This document shows positions 53,179-64,000 of a DNA stretch of 64,000 bases, one piece after another; position 1 is the first letter of the stretch, and the number at the start of each line of letters is the position of its first letter. Position numbers and translations under genes: made by a program. This DNA comes from Pelomonas sp. Root1444 (GTDB taxonomy: Bacteria; Pseudomonadota; Gammaproteobacteria; Burkholderiales; Burkholderiaceae_C). The notes under the pieces are model-generated. The model did no database searches and was not told where the DNA came from. It saw nothing but the letters and a program-made list of their open reading frames with translations. The stretch is taken from contig NZ_LMFP01000001.1 of the NCBI RefSeq assembly GCF_001426885.1, positions 352,211 to 416,210 of the forward strand. The letters are read 5' to 3'.

Positions 53179-54435
53179 TCACCCTGCCCGCTCCAGCATC
53201 GCCTGCAACAACACATTGCACCCCGCCTCGATGTGCTCGGGCTTGGCGTCCTCGATCTCGTTGTGGCTGATGCCGTCCTTGCAGGGGATGAAGATCATGC
53301 CGGCGGGCGCCAGCCTCGCCATGTAGACGGCGTCGTGGCCGGCGCCGGACACCGCGCGCATGTTGCTGTAGCCCAGCGCGTCGGCGGCCTTCTGCACGGC
53401 GGCGATGCAGTCGGCGTGGAAGGGCTGGGCCGGGTAGGCACTGACGGGCGTGATCGCTATGGGCAGGCCGCTCTCCGCTGACAGCTTGGCCGCAACCGCA
53501 CGGATGTCCGCGTCCATCGCGTCGCACAGCGCGTCGGTCGCGTTGCGCAGGTCGATGCTGAACTTCACGCGGCCGGGGATGACGTTGCGGCTGTTGGGGT
53601 GCACCTGCACCATGCCCACGGTGCCGCGGCCGTGCGGTGGGTGGCGGTGGGCGCAGGCCACCACTTCCTGCATCAGCTGTGCGGCCACCTGCAGCGCGTC
53701 CTTGCGCAGCGCCATCGGCGTGGGGCCGGCGTGGGCTTCCATGCCGGTGACGACGCAGTCGTACCAGCGGATGCCCAAAACACCGGTGACGACGCCGATG
53801 GTCTTGTCGTGGTCCTCCAGCACCGGCCCCTGCTCGATGTGGGTCTCGAAGTAGGCGCCGATGGGGTGGTCGCCGGGTACCTGATCGCCGACGTAGCCGA
53901 TGCGCTCCAGCTCGCCCTTGACCGTCTTGCCTTCGGTGTCGGTGGCCGCGTAGGCGTGCTCCAGCGTGAATGCCTGGGCGAACACGCCCGAGCCCATCAT
54001 GACGGGCACGAAGCGCGAGCCTTCCTCGTTGGTCCAGAAGGCCACCTCGATGGGCGCCTCGGTCGCTATGCCGTGGTCGTTCAGCGTGCGCACGACCTCG
54101 ATGCCGGCCAGCACGCCGTAGTTGCCGTCGAACTTGCCGCCGGTGGGCTGGGTGTCGATGTGGCTTCCGGTCATGATGGGCGGCAGGCTGTTGTTGCGGC
54201 CCGGCCGGCGCATGAAGCCGTTGCCGATCTGGTCGATGGTGACCGTCATGCCGGCCTCGCGCGCCCAGCGGGTGACGAGGTCGCGGCCCTGCTTGTCGAG
54301 GTCGGTCAGCGTCAGGCGGCAGACGCCGCCTTTCTCGGTGGCGCCGATCTTCGCGAGCTCCATCAGTGAGTCCCACAGGCGTTGGCCGTTGATACGCAGC
54401 GTCGTGATGTCGGGTCGGGTGACGGCGGTGTCCAT
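53179..54435 (-). CDS. N-carbamoyl amino-acid amidohydrolase (beta-ureidopropionase type), M20 metalloenzyme
   Basis: A 418-residue binuclear-metal amidase of the allantoate/ureidopropionase/L-carbamoylase group. Metal ligands: His92 in 'MTGSHIDTQPTGG', Asp103 in 'GKFDGNYGVLAG', Glu138 in 'FWTNEEGSRF', a His in 'THIEQGPVLE', and a late His in 'GISHNE'. In the pyrimidine catabolic operon it most likely hydrolyses N-carbamoyl-beta-alanine (or the methyl analogue) to the beta-amino acid, CO2 and ammonia. It is the last gene of the operon and 10 bp downstream of the VOC gene. Confidence 0.9.
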   Translation of the reverse strand: MDTAVTRPDITTLRINGQRLWDSLMELAKIGATEKGGVCRLTLTDLDKQGRDLVTRWAREAGMTVTIDQIGNGFMRRPGRNNSLPPIMTGSHIDTQPTGGKFDGNYGVLAGIEVVRTLNDHGIATEAPIEVAFWTNEEGSRFVPVMMGSGVFAQAFTLEHAYAATDTEGKTVKGELERIGYVGDQVPGDHPIGAYFETHIEQGPVLEDHDKTIGVVTGVLGIRWYDCVVTGMEAHAGPTPMALRKDALQVAAQLMQEVVACAHRHPPHGRGTVGMVQVHPNSRNVIPGRVKFSIDLRNATDALCDAMDADIRAVAAKLSAESGLPIAITPVSAYPAQPFHADCIAAVQKAADALGYSNMRAVSGAGHDAVYMARLAPAGMIFIPCKDGISHNEIEDAKPEHIEAGCNVLLQAMLERAG

Positions 54436-54445
54436 GGCAGTGTCC

Positions 54446-59403
<4,958 letters not shown>

Positions 59404-59413
59404 GAATCGTCCT

Positions 59414-60721
59414 TCAGGCGCAGCTGGCGCGCATGGGGTTGTTCGGATGCGTCGTCCAGTTGGCGTAAGTGCCATCGATGACCCGCCCGGTGCGGGCATC
59501 GGTCTCGCCGGGCTGGAGCGCACGCATCGTGATGGTGCCAGGGACGGGGCAGATCGACACGCACAAGTTGCAGCCGACGCACTCGGCCTCGTTCACCTCG
59601 AAGTGGCGTTGGCCGTCTTTCATCGCCCAGATGGCCTGGTGCGACGTGTCCTCGCAGACGACGTGGCAGCGGCCGCACTGGATGCAGCTGTCCTGGTGGA
59701 TGACCGCCTTCTCGACGTGGTTGAGGTTGAGCTGGTTCCAGTTCTTCACGGTGTGCACCGCGCGGCCGCGGAAGTCGTCCAGCGACGCATAGCCCTTCTC
59801 GTCCATGAAGTTGGACAGGCCCGAGCACATGTCCTGCACGATCTTGAAGCCATAGACCATGGCGGCCGTGCAGACCTGCACCGTGCCGCAGCCCATGGCG
59901 ATGAACTCGGCCGCGTCGCGCCACGTCGTGATGCCGCCGATGCCGCTGATCGGCAACCCGGTCGTGGCCGGGTCGCGCGCGATCTCGGCCACCATGTTCA
60001 GCGCGATGGGCTTGACCGCCTGGCCGCAGTAGCCGCCGTGCGAGCCCAGGCCGTCGGTGACGGGGCTCATCGTCATGCGGTCCAGGTCCACGCCCATCAC
60101 CGAGTTGATGGTGTTGATGAGGCTGACCGCATCCGCGCCGCCGGCATGCGCGGCGCGGGCCGGGAAGCGCACGTCGGTGATGTTGGGCGTGAGCTTGACG
60201 ATGACCGGCATGCGCGTGTGCTTCTTGCACCACTCGGTCACCTGCTGGATGTACTCGGGCACCTGGCCGACGGCGGAGCCCATGCCGCGCTCGCTCATGC
60301 CATGCGGGCAGCCGAAGTTCAGCTCCACGCCGTCGGCGCCGGTGTCGGCCACCTTGGCGAGGATGTCCTTCCAGCTCTGCTCGTTCACGGGCACCATCAG
60401 CGACACGACCATCGCCCGGTCCGGGAAGTCGCGCTTCACTCTTGCAATCTCGTCCAGGTTGACCTGCAGCGGCCGGTCCGAGATCAGCTCGATGTTGTTG
60501 AAGCCGATGACGCGCCGGTCCTGGCTCCACAGCGTGGCGTAGCGCGGGCCGTTGACGTTGACGACGGGCGGGTCCTCGCCCAGCGTCTTCCAGACGACGC
60601 CGCCCCAGCCGGCCTCGAAGGCGCGACGCACGTTGACCTCCTTGTCGGTCGGCGGCGCCGAGGCGAGCCAGAAGGGGTTGGGGCTCTTGATGCCCAGGAA
60701 GTTGGTGCTCAGGTCAGCCAT
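59414..60721 (-). CDS. preA: Dihydropyrimidine dehydrogenase (NAD-dependent), subunit PreA
   Basis: The catalytic subunit (435 residues) that reduces uracil and thymine to dihydropyrimidines. A dihydroorotate-dehydrogenase-like FMN barrel (~1-320) includes 'NFGCPHGMSERGMGSAVGQVPEY'; a C-terminal ferredoxin domain has two CxxCxxC clusters ('DSCIQCGRCHVVCE' and 'ECVGCNLCVSICPV'). In mammalian DPD the active-site Cys falls in GLACGQ; the matching place here appears to be Val in GSAVGQ, as in several bacterial homologues I recall. It overlaps the end of preT by 8 bases. Confidence 0.94.
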   Translation of the reverse strand: MADLSTNFLGIKSPNPFWLASAPPTDKEVNVRRAFEAGWGGVVWKTLGEDPPVVNVNGPRYATLWSQDRRVIGFNNIELISDRPLQVNLDEIARVKRDFPDRAMVVSLMVPVNEQSWKDILAKVADTGADGVELNFGCPHGMSERGMGSAVGQVPEYIQQVTEWCKKHTRMPVIVKLTPNITDVRFPARAAHAGGADAVSLINTINSVMGVDLDRMTMSPVTDGLGSHGGYCGQAVKPIALNMVAEIARDPATTGLPISGIGGITTWRDAAEFIAMGCGTVQVCTAAMVYGFKIVQDMCSGLSNFMDEKGYASLDDFRGRAVHTVKNWNQLNLNHVEKAVIHQDSCIQCGRCHVVCEDTSHQAIWAMKDGQRHFEVNEAECVGCNLCVSICPVPGTITMRALQPGETDARTGRVIDGTYANWTTHPNNPMRASCA

Positions 60722-62060
60722 GGGCCACTCCCGTCAGTGCTGCGTGAATGGACTCGGCGGCGCGCTTGCCGTGCTCCACGGCCTCCACCGTCAGGTCGCG
60801 CCCGCCGAAGCGGCAGTCGCCACCGGCCCAGACGCGCGGGACGCTGGTGCGGAAGTCCGCGTCCGTGCGGATGCGCCCGCCCTGCAGTTCGACGGCCGGG
60901 CCGGCCGACTCGGCGACATAGGTCTGGCCAATGGCGCGCAGCACCATGTCGGCCTCGATGAAGAACTGCTCGCCGGTGTCGACCAGGTGGCCGCCGTCCA
61001 GCCGCGTCGCCGCGAAGCGCATGCCGCGCAGCACGCCGCCGCCGGCCTCGACGCCCAGGGGCCGTGCCCAGCAGCGAAGGGTCACGCCGCGCGTCTGCGC
61101 CCAGTGCTGCTCGTGCGTGGAGGCGGACAGCCCGTCCGGCCCGCGGCGGTAGACCATGGTCACCTGTTCGGCACCAAGCAGCCGGGCCTGCACGGCCGCG
61201 TCCACAGCCGTCATGCCGCCGCCGATGACGACCACCCTGCGGCCCACCGGCACGATCTCCGGCGCGCTCTGGCGCAACTCGGCGATGAAGTCCACCGCAT
61301 TGCGCAAACCGGGCAGCTCGGGCTCGACGATGCCCAGCGCATTGACGCCGGCCAACCCCAGGCCGAGGAAGACCGCGTCGTGTTCGGCCAGCAGGCTGTC
61401 CAGCGTCATGTCGCGGCCGAGCCGCCAGTTCAGCTTCGGTGTGATGCCGCCGATGGACAGCAGCCAGTCGATCTCGCGCTGCGCAAAGCCGCCGGCGACC
61501 TTGTACGTCGCCAGCCCATATTCATTCAGCCCGCCGAGCTTGGCGTTGGCGTCGAACAGCACCACCTCATGGCCGCGCCGCGCCAGCCCATGCGCCGCGG
61601 CCAGTCCCGCCGGCCCGGCGCCGACGACGGCAATGCGCCGGCCGGTCGGCGCCGCGCGCTCGAACAGCGGCTTGGCGCCGGGGTTGGCGAAGTGGCCCTC
61701 CACCGCATAGCGCTGCAGCAGGCCGATCTCCACCGGCTTGCTCTCATGGGTGTTGCGCACGCAGGCCTGCTCGCACAGCACCTCGGTCGGGCAGACGCGG
61801 GCGCACATGCCGCCCAGCGGGTTGGCCGTCAGGATGGCTTCGGCCGCGCCGCGCACGTTGTCCTGCGCCACGCGCTGGATGAAGGCGGGGATGTCGATGC
61901 CGGTCGGGCAGGCCGTCTGGCAGGGCGCGGCATAGCAGTAGTAGCAGCGCTCGGCCTCGATCAGCGCCTGCGTGCGCTGCAGCGGCGGGTGGGCGTCAGC
62001 GAAGTTCTGCGCGTAGTCGGGCGGCGTGAGGCGGCCCGATTGGAGGTCGGCAAGGTCCAC
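60714..62060 (-). CDS. preT: Dihydropyrimidine dehydrogenase (NAD-dependent), subunit PreT
   Basis: The NAD(P)H- and FAD-binding electron-transfer subunit (448 residues) that feeds PreA. An N-terminal Fe-S region has 'ERCYYCYAAPCQTACPTGIDIPAF' and 'MCARVCPTEVLCEQACV'; the FAD motif is 'IAVVGAGPAGLAAAHGLARRG' and the NAD motif 'VVVIGGGMTAVDAAVQA'. The GTG start at 62060 is preferred because GGAG lies 6 bases upstream; a TTG at 62087 is in frame but less well placed. It is the first gene of the operon and divergent from a TetR-type gene. Confidence 0.93.
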   Translation of the reverse strand: MDLADLQSGRLTPPDYAQNFADAHPPLQRTQALIEAERCYYCYAAPCQTACPTGIDIPAFIQRVAQDNVRGAAEAILTANPLGGMCARVCPTEVLCEQACVRNTHESKPVEIGLLQRYAVEGHFANPGAKPLFERAAPTGRRIAVVGAGPAGLAAAHGLARRGHEVVLFDANAKLGGLNEYGLATYKVAGGFAQREIDWLLSIGGITPKLNWRLGRDMTLDSLLAEHDAVFLGLGLAGVNALGIVEPELPGLRNAVDFIAELRQSAPEIVPVGRRVVVIGGGMTAVDAAVQARLLGAEQVTMVYRRGPDGLSASTHEQHWAQTRGVTLRCWARPLGVEAGGGVLRGMRFAATRLDGGHLVDTGEQFFIEADMVLRAIGQTYVAESAGPAVELQGGRIRTDADFRTSVPRVWAGGDCRFGGRDLTVEAVEHGKRAAESIHAALTGVAHG

Positions 62061-62094
62061 GGGAATCTCCGGGTGGAAAACAGCCAAACATTAC

Positions 62095-62160
62095 TGCCCC
62101 GTAAAAATTGACCTAGACGTAAAAACCCGCAGCGCTCGCTTGGTGCGCCCCGTCAAAATC
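62095..62160. promoter_or_regulatory. Divergent preT / tetR regulatory region with repeated CGTnAAAA boxes
   Basis: An AT-rich patch in the 106-bp divergent space. CGTAAAAA occurs at 62100-62107 and 62118-62125 (18 bp apart), and CGTCAAAA at 62151-62158. TTGAC at 62108 faces GTAAA with near-palindromic spacing. These are candidate binding sites for the adjacent TetR-type regulator; no precise consensus can be asserted. Confidence 0.45.
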
Positions 62161-62166
62161 CGGTGC

Positions 62167-62799
62167 ATGAACGAGACCGCCCCCGCCGTGCGCACCCCGC
62201 GCGCCGCCACCCTTCGCAAGCAGGAGGCCATCCTCGCCGAGGCCGAACGGCAATTCGCACGCTTCGGTTTTGAAGGCGTCAGCCTCGACAGCATCGCTGC
62301 CGCGCTCGACCTGTCGCGCCAGAACCTGCTCTACCACTGGCCCAGCAAGGAAGACCTTTACCGCGCCGTGCTCGACAGCGTCATGGGCGAGTGGATGGCC
62401 AACATGAACGCCATCACCGAGGCCAGCGAGCCCAAGGCCGCCATCGAGAGCTACGTGGCCGACAAGCTGCGCTTCAGCCGCGAGCGGCCCAGCGGCAACG
62501 CGGTCTTCACGCGCGAGATCATGGCCGGCGCGCCGCGCTATGCCGACGTGCTGAAGGCCCAGGTCATGCCGCTGCTGCACGCCGATGTGGCGCGCTTCGA
62601 GCGCTGGGCGGCCGAGGGTCTGATCCGGCGCCTGGACTTCACGCACCTGATGTTCCTGATCTGGTCCTCCACCCAGGCCTACGCCGATCTCGCGCCGCAG
62701 TTCTCGCTCTACATGGGCAAGCCCGCGCTGGACGAGGCCGACTTCGAGCGCGCCCGCGGGCTGATCACGCGCCTGATCTGGCGCAGCCTGGAAGTGTGA
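62167..62799 (+). CDS. TetR-family regulator (RutR-like) of pyrimidine catabolism
   Basis: A 210-residue TetR-family repressor. The N-terminal HTH is 'KQEAILAEAERQFARFGFEGVSLDSIAAALDLSRQNLLYHWPSKEDLYRAVL', and the ligand domain contains 'SRERPSGNAVFTREIMAGAP', typical of the RutR-like C-terminal family that binds uracil or thymine. It is divergent from preT and almost certainly controls the operon. Start at 62167 (MNETAP). Its stop codon coincides with the beginning of repeat copy 4. Confidence 0.88.
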   Translation: MNETAPAVRTPRAATLRKQEAILAEAERQFARFGFEGVSLDSIAAALDLSRQNLLYHWPSKEDLYRAVLDSVMGEWMANMNAITEASEPKAAIESYVADKLRFSRERPSGNAVFTREIMAGAPRYADVLKAQVMPLLHADVARFERWAAEGLIRRLDFTHLMFLIWSSTQAYADLAPQFSLYMGKPALDEADFERARGLITRLIWRSLEV

Positions 62800-62940
62800 A
62801 GCCCCTCGTCCAGTCTCGCCCCGCGGCACGCGGGCAAGCCCGCCCGGTCCCCCCGGGGGGCGGCGATGCCTTCGGCCTCGCGCCGCAAGCATGTCGCCAT
62901 GGCGGGCCGGCTTGGGAGCGGCCCGGCGCTCGGCCCGCGG
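62797..62940 (+). repeat. Dispersed structured repeat, copy 4 (forward orientation)
   Basis: It begins at the stop codon of the TetR-type gene (TGAAGCCCCTCG) and runs to five bases before the next gene's ATG. It keeps the CCCCC/GGGGG hairpin, GGCGATG (62862-62868) facing CATGTCGCC (62890-62898), an imperfect inner stem, and the right-hand GGGCCGGCTTGGGAGCGGCCC block. Confidence 0.78.
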
Positions 62941-62945
62941 GGTTC

Positions 62946-63377
62946 ATGCGCCGCGCGCTGCTGCTGACGGCACTGGCCGTCGCCGGCATCGCGCAGGCGT
63001 CGCCACCCACGCTCGCCGCGCAACTCAAAGCCCAGGCCGACGCCTGGGACCGAGCCATCGTCGCCAAGGACCGCACTGCCATCGAGGCCAACATGGCCGA
63101 CGACTTCCGCCAGATCGATGCGCGCGGCAATGTCGAGACCAAGGCCAGCTTCGTCGACGGGCTGGTCTCGCCGGACGTGGTGCTGCACCCCTATACGGTC
63201 GAGGACTTCGAGGTGCGCGTGTATGGCGACACCGCCCTGCTCAGCGGCCGCACGCGCATGACCGGCCGCTACCAGGGCCAGCCCTTCGACACGCACTACC
63301 GCTACATCGACGTCTACGTGAAGCGCGGCGGCGCGTGGCAGATCGTCAGCGTGCAGATCAGTCCCTTGGCCAGATGA
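62946..63377 (+). CDS. Secreted SnoaL/DUF4440-like protein
   Basis: A 143-residue protein with a signal peptide (MRRALLLTALAVAGIAQAS) and an NTF2/SnoaL-like DUF4440 domain: 'LKAQADAWDRAIVAKDRTAIEANMADDFRQID', 'DVVLHPYTVEDFEVRVYGDTALLSGR' and 'YRYIDVYVKRGGAWQIVSVQIS'. The role is unknown; members bind small ligands or act as accessory enzymes. Its upstream region is almost wholly repeat copy 4, and copy 5 starts at its stop. Confidence 0.86.
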   Translation: MRRALLLTALAVAGIAQASPPTLAAQLKAQADAWDRAIVAKDRTAIEANMADDFRQIDARGNVETKASFVDGLVSPDVVLHPYTVEDFEVRVYGDTALLSGRTRMTGRYQGQPFDTHYRYIDVYVKRGGAWQIVSVQISPLAR

Positions 63378-63512
63378 GCCCCTCGCCCACGCTGGCCTCG
63401 CCGTACGCGGGCCAGCCTGGTCGGTCCCCCTGGGGGACGGCGATGCCTGCGGCGTTGAGCCGCAAGCACATCGCCCACGGGCCGGCTTGGGGCGGCCCGG
63501 CGCTCTGCCCGC
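63375..63512 (+). repeat. Dispersed structured repeat, copy 5 (forward orientation, best example)
   Basis: It starts at the stop codon of the DUF4440 gene (TGAGCCCCTCGCCCAC). Hairpins: GTCCCCC/GGGGGAC (63424-63430 with 63432-63438), GGCGATG/CATCGCC (63439-63445 with 63469-63475) enclosing TGCGGC/GCCGCA (63448-63453 with 63459-63464), and GGGCCG/CGGCCC (63479-63484 with 63493-63498). It is about 80% like copy 3 by eye. Confidence 0.82.
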
Positions 63513-63545
63513 GATCCCAGCCTGCCGCCGGGGCAAGGCGCGCGT

Positions 63546-64000
63546 TCAACGCCACCCCTTGTCCCTTGCGGCCTTTTCCTGCTCGGCGTTCAGCGCTTCA
63601 CCGGCCATGGCGGCATCCACCGCGGCCAGCACCGTGGGTGGCAGGCTGCTGGCGGCCTGGCGCATGCCGCTCGGGGCCGCCGCGACGGCGGCCACCTGCT
63701 GCAGCGCCCAGGCGCCGTCGGGCTCGCGGCAGGCCAGGCCCGCCGCTGCCGCCGTCGAGAAGCTGCGGCACCAGCGCCCGTCCTTGGCCTTGAAGCTGAG
63801 CTGCACGGCCACCGCGCCGGTGGGCGCGCTGGCGAGCTGCCGGTCCAGCGCCTGGGCGATGGCGCCGGTGGCGACCAGCCGGTCCTGACCGTCCCCGACC
63901 GAAGGCGCCAGCCGCGTGCCGATCACGGTACCCAGCACCAGCGTCGCGGCCATGCCGCCCCAGGCGGCCCAGCTGTTCATGCCTTGACGGCGCGCGCGCG
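63546..64000 (-). CDS. Probable anti-sigma factor, C-terminal part (5' truncated by window)
   Basis: The visible 150 or so codons run open to the right edge. A membrane helix ('WAAWGGMAATLVLGTVIGTRLA') is followed by a periplasmic domain with 'AVAVQLSFKAKDGRWCRSF', as in membrane anti-sigma factors whose cytoplasmic sigma-binding part precedes the helix. An ATG at 63980 exists, but a start there would leave almost nothing before the helix, so the true start is probably beyond the window. The sigma factor gene would then lie to the right. Confidence 0.6.
   Translation of the reverse strand, partial: RARRQGMNSWAAWGGMAATLVLGTVIGTRLAPSVGDGQDRLVATGAIAQALDRQLASAPTGAVAVQLSFKAKDGRWCRSFSTAAAAGLACREPDGAWALQQVAAVAAAPSGMRQAASSLPPTVLAAVDAAMAGEALNAEQEKAARDKGWR

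Noticed and set aside
62797..63512. Repeat copies 4 and 5 as coding sequence.
   Set aside because: Open frames through them differ between copies, while the hairpins are kept, so structure rather than protein is conserved.

Overview
The window is GC-rich (about 70%), densely coded DNA with many 4-base ATGA/GTGA start-stop overlaps. Its gene content suggests a free-living betaproteobacterium of the order Burkholderiales, probably the Roseateles/Mitsuaria/Rubrivivax group. The clues are a split methionine synthase, an lplT-alr neighbourhood, many TonB/Tat/lipoprotein exports, and a PreTA-type pyrimidine catabolic operon. The genus is inference. No rRNA, tRNA, CRISPR array, prophage or insertion sequence was seen.

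Layout. 1-5.8 kb: LysE and EamA exporters, arfB, alr, lplT, an SGNH hydrolase and a glutathione peroxidase. 5.9-14.9 kb: a flavin-halogenase-family protein, a divergent Crp-like regulator/DUF2332 pair with a palindrome between them, tyrB, and a run with dadA, a beta-lactamase-fold hydrolase and an LD-carboxypeptidase. 15-26 kb: a TonB-dependent receptor, an ornithine-cyclodeaminase-family gene coupled to a PBP4-like lipoprotein, a secreted lipoprotein of unknown function, a Tat-exported LD-carboxypeptidase homologue and a haem peroxidase lipoprotein. 26-33 kb: small accessory genes including a membrane-bound C13 peptidase, LysR and WYL regulators, two GNATs and a RidA homologue. 32.8-36 kb: a VanX-like dipeptidase, a LysR regulator and a peptide-binding protein. 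36-41.6 kb: a 1091-residue Tat lipoprotein, a probable haloacetate dehalogenase and the N-terminal half of MetH. 41.7-43.4 kb: an ImmA/IrrE plus DUF4411 module with toxin-antitoxin architecture. 43.5-47.1 kb: an operon of a putative DNA-binding protein, PspA, YqiJ and flotillin behind a promoter overlaid by nested inverted repeats. 47.1-49.4 kb: an ECF sigma unit. 49.5-53.1 kb: VOC, GNAT, methionine aminotransferase and a soluble chemotaxis-like protein. 53.2-62.8 kb: a reductive pyrimidine catabolism operon (preT, preA, mmsA, NCS1 transporter, dihydropyrimidinase, VOC protein, carbamoylase) with a divergent TetR regulator. 63-64 kb: a SnoaL-like secreted protein and the end of a probable anti-sigma factor.

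Two themes stand out. First, enzymes of D-alanine and murein turnover recur through the first 36 kb (alr, dadA, beta-lactamase fold, two S66 enzymes, PBP4, VanX-like dipeptidase, peptide-binding protein). Second, a dispersed structured repeat of about 140 bp occurs at least five times (about 5829-5892, 34340-34450, 57765-57906, 62797-62940, 63375-63512). In four copies its first bases are the stop codon of a gene. Its central hairpin is kept with different paired sequences in different copies, which is covariation-type evidence for a selected structure. This repeat is the best candidate here for an undescribed element.
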